Positions 1-7,674 of a stretch of DNA of 11,938 nt are shown piece by piece. The first letter of the stretch is position 1; every line of letters starts with the position of its first letter. A program made the position numbers and the translations under genes. The DNA is from an uncultured Eubacteriales bacterium (GTDB lineage Bacteria > Bacillota > Clostridia > UMGS1883): positions 1-11,938 of the forward strand of contig CAJJUC010000067.1 of assembly GCA_905195005.1 (NCBI GenBank). Reading direction: 5' to 3'. The notes under the pieces were generated by a model. That model made no database searches, was not told where the DNA came from, and saw nothing but the letters and a program-made list of their open reading frames with translations.

Positions 1-1061
1 GAGCCGACCTTAACAGCGTCAATTCTTGAAATAAGAGCCGTTTTCCTCGGACAGTCCGGAAGCTTTGCGGCTGACTCGCGTGCCGATTTGACCGCCTCGG
101 AGCTTTTCTTGGTTTCAGCCTCGGAGCAAAGCCTTAAAGCCTCTGCATATTCAGCCGTTATATCCTTTATTTCCACATCATCAAGGAAGAATATGCCGTC
201 CGAAATAAATGTAAAGTTAATTTCCTTGTCGGGATTTTTTGTCGTATAATCTCCGCGGAAAGCCGTCCACTTTTTCGCGTTTGCCGCCGTTTTTTTCACA
301 ATTTCCGTATTTTCACCGTCGGTTACGCTAATGCTTCCGCCGTTTTCGGAATAAATATGCCCCCCGATGTAATACAGATGTCCGTCCGATATAAAGCTGT
401 TTGCAAGCATTGCCTTATCGGCTGCGCGATAACTGAACTTTCCGCTGCGGCTGATTTCGTCCGTTATCTCTCCCAGGCTCCACTTTTCATTTTCTCCCTC
501 GAAGCCGGGGTTATCCGCCAGATTTTCCAGCTTCTTAACAGTTACCGTAAATTCCTTTTCTGTCGAGGCTTCACCGAATGAAAGCGTTACAGTGAGTTTA
601 ACCGGCTTATCCTCTGCATAATTTCGCGTCACCTTGCCGCCGTCCGATAAAGCAGTGCTATCACTGCTGTGCCATGCCGCCGAAACGGTGTAGGTATTGT
701 TTTCATGAAGCACGTCAATTTCACTCGGCAGTTCGTTTAGATTTTCAGTCACGGAATCTGCTTTTTCATTTGAAATGGAGCTCCATGTTATTTTCTCAAG
801 CGCGGAATTTAAAATTTTGTTTTCATCAAGATAATCCTTAATCTCTATTTTTTTGCTTGTAGTAATTATCTTTCCGTCATATTCAACAGTTGCATGAAGA
901 ATTATGCTTCCGCAGGATGTGTTTTCCGTTATCCTCAAAAGGTTTCCGTCAAGCACTGCATCCGAAGTTTCGTTTTCAACCGACCATGTTACCTCCGGCT
1001 CTGTCGGCTGACCGCTTTTTGTCAGAGCTGTTAATGTGCACTCAACCGCCCGCTCTCCGCT
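1..1061 (-). pseudogene. Downstream part of large secreted CBM/Ig protein, beyond an in-frame stop; runs off the left edge
   Basis: Immediately after the TAA at 1062-1064, the same minus-strand frame stays open for about 353 codons to the window edge. The translation clearly continues the upstream protein. First comes the rest of an Ig-like domain (starting SGERAVECTLTAL and reaching TWSVENETSD near 980-1000). Next is an atrophied-Ig-type domain (roughly 810-545, with SVTENLNELP and WHSSDSTALSDGGKV). Then comes a third CBM4/9-like jelly-roll module starting LADNPGFEGENEKW (about 530-170, ending FFLDDVEIKD), followed by a charged, probably helical segment rich in Ala, Glu and Lys (about 165-1). 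No catalytic domain is seen, but the C-terminus lies outside the window. The only in-frame ATG (408-410) is inside the third module and has no obvious role as a start. This is either the untranslated tail of a nonsense-mutated gene or, if the stop is a sequencing error, part of one intact protein. Confidence 0.75.
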
Positions 1062-2720
1062 TTAGGGTTTTCTCAGCGACGGCTTCACACTGATTTGTGC
1101 GCTTGCCAGCGAATCGTAAGTTACGGAATAATTATCAATATAAAATTCTTTCGCAACGTTATTGTCACTGTCATAAATTCTCATTGTGAAGCTTTCATCG
1201 GACGTACACTTCTTTGTATACGTCAGCGTGACCCACTTTCCGCTTTCCGCCGTTGTCTCCGCAAGCTTTGTTCCTTCTGTGTCGGCAGAGAGAATAAATG
1301 TATGCTTGTCGGCACCGTTCGGCATCCTGATATCGGCTGATATCGTATATGTTCTTCCGGCTTTAAGCATAACGGTCTGCTCAAGCCCCTGTGAGCGGCC
1401 GTCTCTTCCGCTGATGCGCACGCCGAAGCTTCCGTCAACGCCCTCACCGGGGAGCCGTTCTGCTTTTGCCCAGTTTGCAAACCAAAGCTTTCCGCTGCTG
1501 TAAGTAGAACCTCGATTGAGAGTATCCTGACCCTCAAAATCCTCTTCAAAATCTCCGTTTATAATAGCATTATCTCTGCCGGACAAAATCAGCTCAAAGC
1601 TTCTTTCCGCCGATGCGTTTTCAAACTCAATTGTTGCGGTGAGCGTGATTCTGTGCCAATCGCCGTCATTTTGAAGTATCTCTCCGCTGTCGGACATAAT
1701 TTCCGGCATTGAGCTTTTCCATGATATATTTGCGCCGTACCGGCCTACGGAACGAAGATTTAAATTTTTTGTTATGCAGTCAAGCGGCTCGGAGGTCACA
1801 TCCTCCTCAGACAGCTCTGCCGCTTCTTTGCCGACAATGCTTTGCGGCGATTCGTGCGGCTTTATCTCAATATTTTTCTCAATGCTCCTTGTAATGCCGA
1901 AATCCGTTATTTCCGCTGTAACGGTAATATTTCTTGCTCCGCTTTCTTCGGTTGCATAATTTTCGGGAATTGTCAGCGTTCCGTTATCAATTGAAAGTTC
2001 ATTATCACTGACCGACCACACTGTATCGTAATCCTCCGGGACGCTTTCGCCGTTGTATTTAACGGATGCCCGGTAATTGGCGGTTTTATTTCCGCTTTCG
2101 CCAAGAATCACAGAGTCTGCGCCCATAATGGAAATATCGGCGTCATTCAGATATTTGCTTGTGACAACAAAATTATCTATATAATATGTACGTGTATGGT
2201 GATCTGTGTCTTCATCAATTACCATAAATTTTGCGTTCATATCTATATACGGTGTATATTCGGATTTTATTTCAACCCATTCGCTGCTTATTGCCGTTAC
2301 GGTCTGAAGTTTAGAATATTTTCCGTTTGGAAGCATGAATGTCAGCTTAAAGCTATGGTCGTCAGTGCCGTCGGGCATTCTTGCCCATGCAGATATAATA
2401 TAAGGAATCCCTTTTTTGAGCTTAAGCTCCTGCGTTGCGCATGCACTATAGTGATTTCTTTCGCTGATTTTAAGGAAATATTCCCCTTGCTTTGCGGTTG
2501 CTTCTCCTTCAGATTCAATTCTTGTGAGCTTCACGGGATTCCAATACCCAACCCATGCTTCGCCGAGCGAATCGAGCTCACTTTCAAAATCTCCGTTAAT
2601 CATTAAATTTTCAGGATTCGCAGCATATGCATTGCAGCTTAAAATAATTGCTGCGGCAGCGCCGAGCAATGACGCCTTTCTTAAAACCGATATGCTCAGC
2701 ATTTTTTTCATATCCCTCAT
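1062..2720 (-). CDS. Secreted modular carbohydrate-binding protein (CBM4/9-like and Ig-like repeats), N-terminal part ending at a premature TAA
   Basis: The likely product is an exported polysaccharide-binding protein or the non-catalytic part of a glycan-degrading enzyme. I start it at ATG 2718-2720 (MRDMKKML) because GGAGGG at 2728-2733 sits 7 nt upstream; the longer in-frame ATG at 2748-2750 lies inside the predicted -10 box. Residues about 1-33 form a signal peptide: basic start, alanine-rich core, AYA before the mature ANPENL. The segment IILSC also loosely resembles a lipobox. About 37-187 is a CBM4/9-like jelly roll (LMINGDFESE to YYIDNFVV), 190-287 an Ig-like domain, 305-380 an atrophied bacterial Ig domain (ITKNLNL, ISWKSSMPE), and 385-536 a second CBM4/9-like domain (IINGDFEEDF to FYIDNYSV). 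Translation then enters a second Ig-like domain and stops after 552 residues in its first strand. The family-typical layout continues in frame after the stop. The domain calls are by eye and the sugar bound is unknown. Confidence 0.8.
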   Translation of the reverse strand: MRDMKKMLSISVLRKASLLGAAAAIILSCNAYAANPENLMINGDFESELDSLGEAWVGYWNPVKLTRIESEGEATAKQGEYFLKISERNHYSACATQELKLKKGIPYIISAWARMPDGTDDHSFKLTFMLPNGKYSKLQTVTAISSEWVEIKSEYTPYIDMNAKFMVIDEDTDHHTRTYYIDNFVVTSKYLNDADISIMGADSVILGESGNKTANYRASVKYNGESVPEDYDTVWSVSDNELSIDNGTLTIPENYATEESGARNITVTAEITDFGITRSIEKNIEIKPHESPQSIVGKEAAELSEEDVTSEPLDCITKNLNLRSVGRYGANISWKSSMPEIMSDSGEILQNDGDWHRITLTATIEFENASAERSFELILSGRDNAIINGDFEEDFEGQDTLNRGSTYSSGKLWFANWAKAERLPGEGVDGSFGVRISGRDGRSQGLEQTVMLKAGRTYTISADIRMPNGADKHTFILSADTEGTKLAETTAESGKWVTLTYTKKCTSDESFTMRIYDSDNNVAKEFYIDNYSVTYDSLASAQISVKPSLRKP

Positions 2721-2727
2721 TTTGCAG

Positions 2728-2733
2728 CCCTCC
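2728..2733 (-). promoter_or_regulatory. Ribosome binding site that sets the start of the modular binding protein
   Basis: Minus-strand GGAGGG with a 7-nt gap to the ATG at 2718-2720. It is the only strong Shine-Dalgarno sequence near the possible starts; the ATG at 2748-2750 has none and lies in the -10 element. Confidence 0.75.
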
Positions 2734-2748
2734 AAACTTTCTGACTGC

Positions 2749-2846
2749 ATTATAGCGCATTACCGCTGATTTTAAAAGAGACGTATTTATCCGTTTGGTC
2801 TAATTCAGCGGCAAACAGTGGTTTAAAATTGTGCACACGGTTTAAA
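2749..2846 (-). promoter_or_regulatory. Composite promoter/operator A of the modular binding protein
   Basis: On the minus strand the -10 is a perfect TATAAT (2749-2754), with a 17-bp spacer to a weak -35 TTTTAA (2772-2777). Upstream lie ATTAGACCAAA (2794-2804), TGCCGC (2808-2813), TTTAAACC (2820-2827) and a second TTTAAACC (2839-2846). Each of these has a counterpart at exactly the same spacing in the region upstream of the GH3 gene (11347-11444). A near-perfect -10 with a poor -35 and conserved upstream boxes is typical of a promoter that needs an activator. The neighbouring AraC-type protein is the obvious candidate, but that is an inference. The two TTTAAACC copies are 19 bp apart, compatible with AraC-type direct-repeat half sites. 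Confidence 0.7.
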
Positions 2847-2852
2847 TTTTGA

Positions 2853-2922
2853 CTTTTATGCGCAGGTGCAGCGTAAGTTATGCCGCCGCCGAGTTTAAAA
2901 AATGTTTTTTGCTTTTATGCGC
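2853..2922. repeat. 11-bp direct repeat in the divergent control region
   Basis: CTTTTATGCGC occurs at 2853-2863 and again at 2912-2922 on the plus strand, 59 bp apart start to start. Each copy has TTTAAA a short way upstream (2841-2846 and 2894-2899). The repeats lie between the operator of the binding-protein gene and the regulator promoters, so they could be sites for autoregulation. The function is not shown by sequence alone. Confidence 0.5.
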
Positions 2923-2933
2923 TTTTTTGGTAA

Positions 2934-2962
2934 TTGACCTTATAATTCGATAATGTTAGAAT
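2934..2962 (+). promoter_or_regulatory. Candidate distal promoter of the AraC-type regulator
   Basis: TTGACC at 2934-2939, a 17-bp spacer, then TAGAAT at 2957-2962. This fits a vegetative sigma-70/sigma-A promoter reading toward the regulator. The region is AT rich, so chance matches are possible. Confidence 0.4.
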
Positions 2963-2983
2963 AATATCGGAAGTAAAATGCAA

Positions 2984-3013
2984 TTGACTTACTTTGTATA
3001 ACTGTGATAAAAT
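2984..3013 (+). promoter_or_regulatory. Candidate proximal promoter of the AraC-type regulator
   Basis: TTGACT at 2984-2989, an 18-bp spacer, then TAAAAT at 3008-3013. Transcription would begin near 3020, at the foot of the leader hairpin and about 57 nt before the start codon. It is closer to the gene than the 2934-2962 candidate; the two could act in tandem. Confidence 0.45.
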
Positions 3014-3016
3014 AAT

Positions 3017-3058
3017 AACAGAGCGGTTAATTTTCGGAAGGATGCTTGCCGCGCTGTT
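3017..3058 (+). other. Leader hairpin ahead of the regulator's ribosome binding site
   Basis: AACAGAGCGG (3017-3026) pairs with CCGCGCTGTT (3049-3058) with a single A/C mismatch across 10 positions, leaving a 22-nt loop. The structure ends 4 nt before GAAAGGG, the Shine-Dalgarno region of the regulator. It has no T-run, so it is not a terminator. It could stabilise the mRNA 5' end or be a protein-binding dyad in DNA. Confidence 0.4.
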
Positions 3059-3076
3059 TTATGAAAGGGTAATAGT

Positions 3077-5374
3077 ATGAAGAAACCTAAAATGCGACTT
3101 AATTTTAAACAATCAAAATATCTGACAAATCTTTTTACCGTAATAACTGCGTCAACCATAATCATCGTGACGCTTCTCTCCCTTATTTTTTACTTCAGTG
3201 CGCAGCACTATATCGAACGTGCGCTTTACAAATCCTTTTTTGACGAATTTAAACGCACCGAAGCAGTTCTTGAAAGCTTAACCGACGATGTGCGTTCACA
3301 CCTTACTTATCTTCAACAGCTTGAAGGTGCGCAAATGCTTATCAATTCTTCGGAAATCACGCGTTCGGAGGAGCGCGGGGCGCTTAATGCTATTTCGGCA
3401 TACAGAAGCTCGAATGCAATGATTTATTCGGTTTATATTTACAACAGCCATCTCGACAGATATTACGTAATCGGAAGCCAGAACAGTGTTCGGAATAATT
3501 CGTTTTTTGATTCCGAGATTACCGATATTATTAAAAGCAGTCAGGCATTTGATTTTTCGCAGTCAATCTCCCGCACAATTCCGAGCGAAGAATACTCAAA
3601 AGAAAAGAATCTTAATGTTTTCACATATATTTTACCGGAAAACTATTCCCTGCAATCGCGTGAAAAGGGCTATATAATAATTAATGTGCTTGCCGAGGAT
3701 ATTTTAAAATACATTTTTAACAGCTCTCACGATTCGGAAACAAGCATGTTTTTTTACGACAATCAAAAGGATTCCGTTATAAGCAGCGGCGACTCACCGG
3801 ATTATCTGCGCGTCGGAAGAAAAACGGCGAAGCGCACGGGCGAAAGCGGATATTTTATATACCACGGAAAGGCTGACGGCAAAAAGTATCTTGTCATGTA
3901 TCAAATGCTTAATGCCCCGGCGTGGTCGGTTGTGAATCTGACGCCTTATTCAACCGTTTCCGAACAGATTGACCGTTTCCGCGCAACAACGCTTCTGATC
4001 CTGATAATAATGCTGATACTGTCGCTTATGTTTTGCGTGTATGCTTCAAAAACCTTATATAAGCCGATAAGCAATATTTTCGAAAAAATTCAGAAAATAA
4101 CAACCGATTATTCACGCAGAAGCTTTTCCGATATATCCGATTCAATCGACGCGCTTCGCGACGAAATGGCGCATCTGAACAGCTTCCGCCAGAAAAATTC
4201 ATATATTATAAAAAACGAGCGGCTGAAAAACTTTATTTTCAATGACAGCGAGGGCGAGCTTCCGCAGTTAAATTCAATAAAGGATAACACCGAAACGGTT
4301 GCTCTTATTCTTATAAAAACAGATGATTACATTGAATTTACCGAAAAATATTCCTATTCCGACAGAATGCTTTACAAATACTCGTTTATCAACATTATTG
4401 AAGAAATTATCGGAAGCTTTGCAGCATGTGATTTTATTGATATTTCTGATGAATCGATAACGGGTATCATACAAATAACCGCACCGTTAAACGAAGAAGC
4501 AGTCCGCGGACTGCTGAAAAATATTCAGTCGGCTATTTCAGCCAATTTCGGGATAACCGTTTCGGCTTTTGTCAGCGGCGTTTTGTCGCTCCCGGCTAAT
4601 TTGTCTGAAATTTATGAAAATCTGTACGGACTTTCGCTTTACAGATTTCATTACGGAAAGGAATGTATCATATTTTCCGACAGCTTTGATGAAAACAGTT
4701 TCCGCAGCGTTCCGCTCAGTCCCGAGGATATAAAATCGCTGAGCAGCGAAATACGCATGCATCATTATGATTCAAGCATTGCACAGCTGCATATGATAAT
4801 CTCGGATATTCGCTCGCTGACATACACGGCAGCAAAAATCTCGGTTTATCATCTGTTCATTGAAGTTTTCACAGCGCTTTCATCAATTGAAAAAAATTCA
4901 AACCATTCCCTTGAAATAAACTATACGACACTGTTCGACAGAATCGCCAATAAAATCGAAACGCTGGATGAAATAGAAAATGAGCTGGTTAATCTCCTTG
5001 ACTGCGCGTTTAATGCAATCAATGTCAGAAAAGCCAACAAGGTTCAGCTTCTTATAAGCAGCGTGTGCGACTATGTTGCGGAAAACTATTCCAACCCGAA
5101 TCTTTCAACCGTGATGATTGCCGATTCCATTAAGCTCTCGGCACGGTATCTTACAAAAATATTTTCCGAAAACATGGCGGTATCGCTTCCGAATTATATT
5201 ACTGCCTACAGAATAGAAAAATCAAAGGAGCTGCTTCTGAACACAAATCTTCCCATAAAGGAAATTGTGAATAAAATCGGCTGGATTAATCTTAAGTATT
5301 TTTACACGATATTTAAAAAAGCAACCGGAGTTACGCCGGGTGACTTCCGTGCATCGGGAGGAAAAAGCGAATAA
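3077..5374 (+). CDS. Membrane-bound AraC-family transcriptional regulator (YesS/YesN-like one-component sensor)
   Basis: It likely senses an extracytoplasmic signal and activates nearby glycan-use genes. The 765-residue chain has TM1 at about 18-41, an extracytoplasmic sensor region at about 42-300 (dCache-like size, not confirmed), and TM2 at about 302-323 followed by a short HAMP-like linker. A cytoplasmic domain at about 405-535 resembles the degenerate GGDEF-like fold found in such regulators. The C-terminal double HTH of AraC type spans about 655-760, with the usual late signature GWINLKYFYTIFKKATGVTPGDFR. No histidine-kinase or receiver motifs are seen, so this is a one-component sensor. 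Bacillus subtilis YesS, of similar size and architecture, controls pectin/rhamnogalacturonan genes, in line with the GH28 and sugar-binding lipoprotein here. The start is supported by AAAGGG with 7 nt to ATG. It is divergent from the modular binding protein and convergent with the beta-helix gene. The ligand is unknown. Confidence 0.9.
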   Translation: MKKPKMRLNFKQSKYLTNLFTVITASTIIIVTLLSLIFYFSAQHYIERALYKSFFDEFKRTEAVLESLTDDVRSHLTYLQQLEGAQMLINSSEITRSEERGALNAISAYRSSNAMIYSVYIYNSHLDRYYVIGSQNSVRNNSFFDSEITDIIKSSQAFDFSQSISRTIPSEEYSKEKNLNVFTYILPENYSLQSREKGYIIINVLAEDILKYIFNSSHDSETSMFFYDNQKDSVISSGDSPDYLRVGRKTAKRTGESGYFIYHGKADGKKYLVMYQMLNAPAWSVVNLTPYSTVSEQIDRFRATTLLILIIMLILSLMFCVYASKTLYKPISNIFEKIQKITTDYSRRSFSDISDSIDALRDEMAHLNSFRQKNSYIIKNERLKNFIFNDSEGELPQLNSIKDNTETVALILIKTDDYIEFTEKYSYSDRMLYKYSFINIIEEIIGSFAACDFIDISDESITGIIQITAPLNEEAVRGLLKNIQSAISANFGITVSAFVSGVLSLPANLSEIYENLYGLSLYRFHYGKECIIFSDSFDENSFRSVPLSPEDIKSLSSEIRMHHYDSSIAQLHMIISDIRSLTYTAAKISVYHLFIEVFTALSSIEKNSNHSLEINYTTLFDRIANKIETLDEIENELVNLLDCAFNAINVRKANKVQLLISSVCDYVAENYSNPNLSTVMIADSIKLSARYLTKIFSENMAVSLPNYITAYRIEKSKELLLNTNLPIKEIVNKIGWINLKYFYTIFKKATGVTPGDFRASGGKSE

Positions 5375-5404
5375 CCGGAAACAATCTGCTTGGAAAACAC
5401 AACA

Positions 5405-5439
5405 AAAAAGCTTGCGCAAACCTTCTGCGCAAGCTTTTT
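5405..5439. terminator. Bidirectional intrinsic terminator between convergent genes
   Basis: AAAAAGCTTGCGCA (5405-5418) is the exact reverse complement of TGCGCAAGCTTTTT (5426-5439), giving a 14-bp perfect stem with a 7-nt loop. The stem ends in T-runs on both strands. It lies in the 77-bp gap between the stop codons of the regulator (plus) and the beta-helix gene (minus), so it can serve both. Confidence 0.9.
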
Positions 5440-5451
5440 GCTGCCATATTA

Positions 5452-7674
5452 TCAGTTTTCCAAGCTCCAGTCAGGCCCCGGAATCCAGTATTCGCCTCCG
5501 AGCTCATAAGCTCCGATGTCAGGCTTTTCACCTGTATAATAATCGTTTATACCTTCGATAAATTCGCCTTTATCACGAATTGCTTCGGTTGATTCGGGGA
5601 TAAATTTGTCATTCAGAGCAGTAATTACTGCGTTATTGCTCATAACAGGCGCCGTGCTGCCCGTTGCAAGCGTCACTCCGCCGTTATATATGTTGTTCTT
5701 TATTTCACTGCCGCGGTTAGTAAGCTGATAGCCGCTGTAAGCAAATGAATAAAAGGAATCATATCCGCTTCCGAGGTTGAACACCGTGTTATGATAAACC
5801 TTGTTGTTCAGAGAATCACTGTTAAGCATAATTCCGCGCGTTGTCACATCGTGAATAACATTATGGTGCAGAACAAAATTTTCCGAGAAGTTGTCAAGGT
5901 AGATACCGTTTCCATTACAGTCATAAATCCAGTTATACGCAATCACGCTTCCGCGCCCGTCAGTTCCCCATTCATATGTTGCGCCGAGGTCGCTTGTCAG
6001 CTTTCCGCTTCCGTGCATTTTGTTATACTCAATCCTGAGCTGTCCGCTGTCATAATGCATAACAAGGAATCGTCCGGAATTATATAGCTCGTTTCTTTCA
6101 ATCCTGTTCTTTTCACCCTTAACATCAACGGCCGCAAAATAATCGCCGAAGGTGCATACATCGTGAATTATGCTGTTTCTGACTGCATTGGCGTCACCGC
6201 GCACCGTTACGCCGTTACCGACCGCATATTCAATGCTGCATCGCTCAAGCGTGTTATCCTCACCGAGCAGCCGCACGGAAACATCCTTGTCATTGCTGAT
6301 ATATTTGAAGCCGCAGTTTTTAATAATACCGCCCTTAACTCCGTTGAACTGTGCCGAGCAAGCGATAAAATCAACGCCGTCAACAACGATGTTTTCGCAG
6401 TCGTTAGCCGAAAATCCGTAATCGTAAACCTTATAGGAGATTTTATGGTTTTCGGGCGAATCACCGTTTTCCGTTGCAAAATACAGCTCCGAGGATTTGC
6501 TGTCATAAAACCACTCGCCGCCGCAGTCAAGCAAGTCAAGAACGCCGTACAGGTAAAATGTTGAACCTTTCTCCGGTTTAAGATAATCATAGGAATCGTA
6601 CCCGTTTTCCGCAGGAGCAAACGGCTCAACAAACTCGAATTTCTTTTCCTTTGCGTTAAAGGTCAGCTCCTTGTTATACCCGTACCACTGCGAACCGGGC
6701 CAAAGCTGTGCGCGTACCCCGCTCCAGTTTACATTTTCGGGAATATCGTCGCAGGTGAAAAAGCTGTATCCGCCGCCGCTCATTCTGCCGCATGTATCGC
6801 GGTTAAGCAGCTCATTGATTCCGGTATTTGGCCAGCGTGCAATATTCATCATTACATTGTCGGAAAAAAGCTGAACAACGGGCTCGCTTACCTTTGTTTT
6901 ATAAATTCCGTCTTTGTATGGCTGCCATGAGGTTTTAAGCTCTTTCGCTCCGTTTATTAACACCTTTTCGCCGGGGAATGCTTTAAATGTCGTGGTTTTA
7001 TCGGATATGAAATTTGATATACTGACGCTTTCGTTATATTCGCCTCCGCGGATAATGCAGGTATCTCCGGGGTGCATTTTTTCGGCTGCGGCGCTGATGC
7101 TCGCAAGCGGAGCGCTTTCGGTTCCGTCGGCATCATCACTTCCGTTCGGAGCTACATAAAATGTCCTTTCCGCTTCCGCCGGAGTACGCTTGTCGTCAAA
7201 AAGAAACATTTCTCTAATGTCGGCTCGGGATGCAAATTTGTTAAATTTTATGCACAGCCTTAAATATTTCACACTGACGCGGGAAAATGAAATTTCGAGC
7301 CGTCTTCCGATTTTCTTTCCTTCTCCGAGCGTTGTCCAGTTTTCTCCGTCATCGGAATATTCCAGCCGATATTTTTCGACGGTATAATCATTTGTTTTTG
7401 CATTTTTAAACTCTGAAATAACAGCCTTATTAATAAAAACGGGCCCTTTGAATTTCGCCTGAACAAAATCCCCGTGCGCGTTGCCGTACGGATACCAGCG
7501 CGTTGCCATATCGTGGTCGAAAATGTTTGTTCCGACCTCTGAGGATGACGGTGAATATGTAACCTCCGCCAGAGCGAGAACGTCTATCGGCTTGCATAAA
7601 TCCTCCCCGAATGCGCTGATGTGCGAAATTGCGAGCACGATCGGTAAAATTACTGACAATAATTTCTTTATCAT
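5452..7674 (-). CDS. Secreted discoidin-like plus right-handed beta-helix protein, candidate polysaccharide-degrading enzyme
   Basis: A 740-residue exported protein that probably binds and acts on a plant polysaccharide. Residues 1-24 are a signal peptide (MIKKLLSVILPIVLAIS, then SAFG). About 35-160 looks like an F5/8 type C (discoidin/CBM32-like) domain, with FDHDMATRWYP, YRLEYSDDGENWTTLG and VKYLRLCI. From about 171 (TFYVAPNGSDDADGTESAPL) a right-handed parallel beta-helix runs to about 690, with repeated N-rich turns such as NSIIHDV, NELYNSG, NWIYDCNGNGIYLDN and NVIHDV. The end, PDIGAYELGG, is a common terminal motif of such proteins. The stretch around IARWPN (279-284) recalls GH141-type and related beta-helix enzymes, but family and activity cannot be fixed by eye. 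No dockerin, SLH or sortase motif is seen. The start overlaps the lipoprotein stop by ATGA and has AGGGGGA 7 nt upstream, so translation is probably coupled. It is the last gene before the terminator. Confidence 0.8.
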   Translation of the reverse strand: MIKKLLSVILPIVLAISHISAFGEDLCKPIDVLALAEVTYSPSSSEVGTNIFDHDMATRWYPYGNAHGDFVQAKFKGPVFINKAVISEFKNAKTNDYTVEKYRLEYSDDGENWTTLGEGKKIGRRLEISFSRVSVKYLRLCIKFNKFASRADIREMFLFDDKRTPAEAERTFYVAPNGSDDADGTESAPLASISAAAEKMHPGDTCIIRGGEYNESVSISNFISDKTTTFKAFPGEKVLINGAKELKTSWQPYKDGIYKTKVSEPVVQLFSDNVMMNIARWPNTGINELLNRDTCGRMSGGGYSFFTCDDIPENVNWSGVRAQLWPGSQWYGYNKELTFNAKEKKFEFVEPFAPAENGYDSYDYLKPEKGSTFYLYGVLDLLDCGGEWFYDSKSSELYFATENGDSPENHKISYKVYDYGFSANDCENIVVDGVDFIACSAQFNGVKGGIIKNCGFKYISNDKDVSVRLLGEDNTLERCSIEYAVGNGVTVRGDANAVRNSIIHDVCTFGDYFAAVDVKGEKNRIERNELYNSGRFLVMHYDSGQLRIEYNKMHGSGKLTSDLGATYEWGTDGRGSVIAYNWIYDCNGNGIYLDNFSENFVLHHNVIHDVTTRGIMLNSDSLNNKVYHNTVFNLGSGYDSFYSFAYSGYQLTNRGSEIKNNIYNGGVTLATGSTAPVMSNNAVITALNDKFIPESTEAIRDKGEFIEGINDYYTGEKPDIGAYELGGEYWIPGPDWSLEN

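Noticed and set aside
1062..1064. Programmed recoding (selenocysteine, pyrrolysine or known readthrough context) at the internal stop
   Set aside because: The codon is TAA, not TGA or TAG, and it is followed by A. No recoding stem-loop is evident, so nonsense mutation or sequence error is more likely.
1186..1549. Open frames on both strands inside the modular binding protein
   Set aside because: The overlapping main frame encodes a clear CBM4/9-like domain. These are alternative-frame shadows.
2750..3076. A riboswitch or small RNA gene in the divergent region
   Set aside because: No conserved riboswitch core or terminator-type hairpin is seen. The region is explained by promoters, operator boxes and one short dyad.
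5791..6564. Plus-strand open frames opposite the beta-helix gene
   Set aside because: They run antisense to a well-supported coding frame, have no recognisable domains and no fitting Shine-Dalgarno sites. They follow from codon bias of the real gene.
5452..7674. Cell-surface anchoring (dockerin, SLH or LPxTG) on the beta-helix protein
   Set aside because: The C-terminus ends in PDIGAYELGG and a short tail, with no duplicated calcium loops, SLH repeats or sortase signal.
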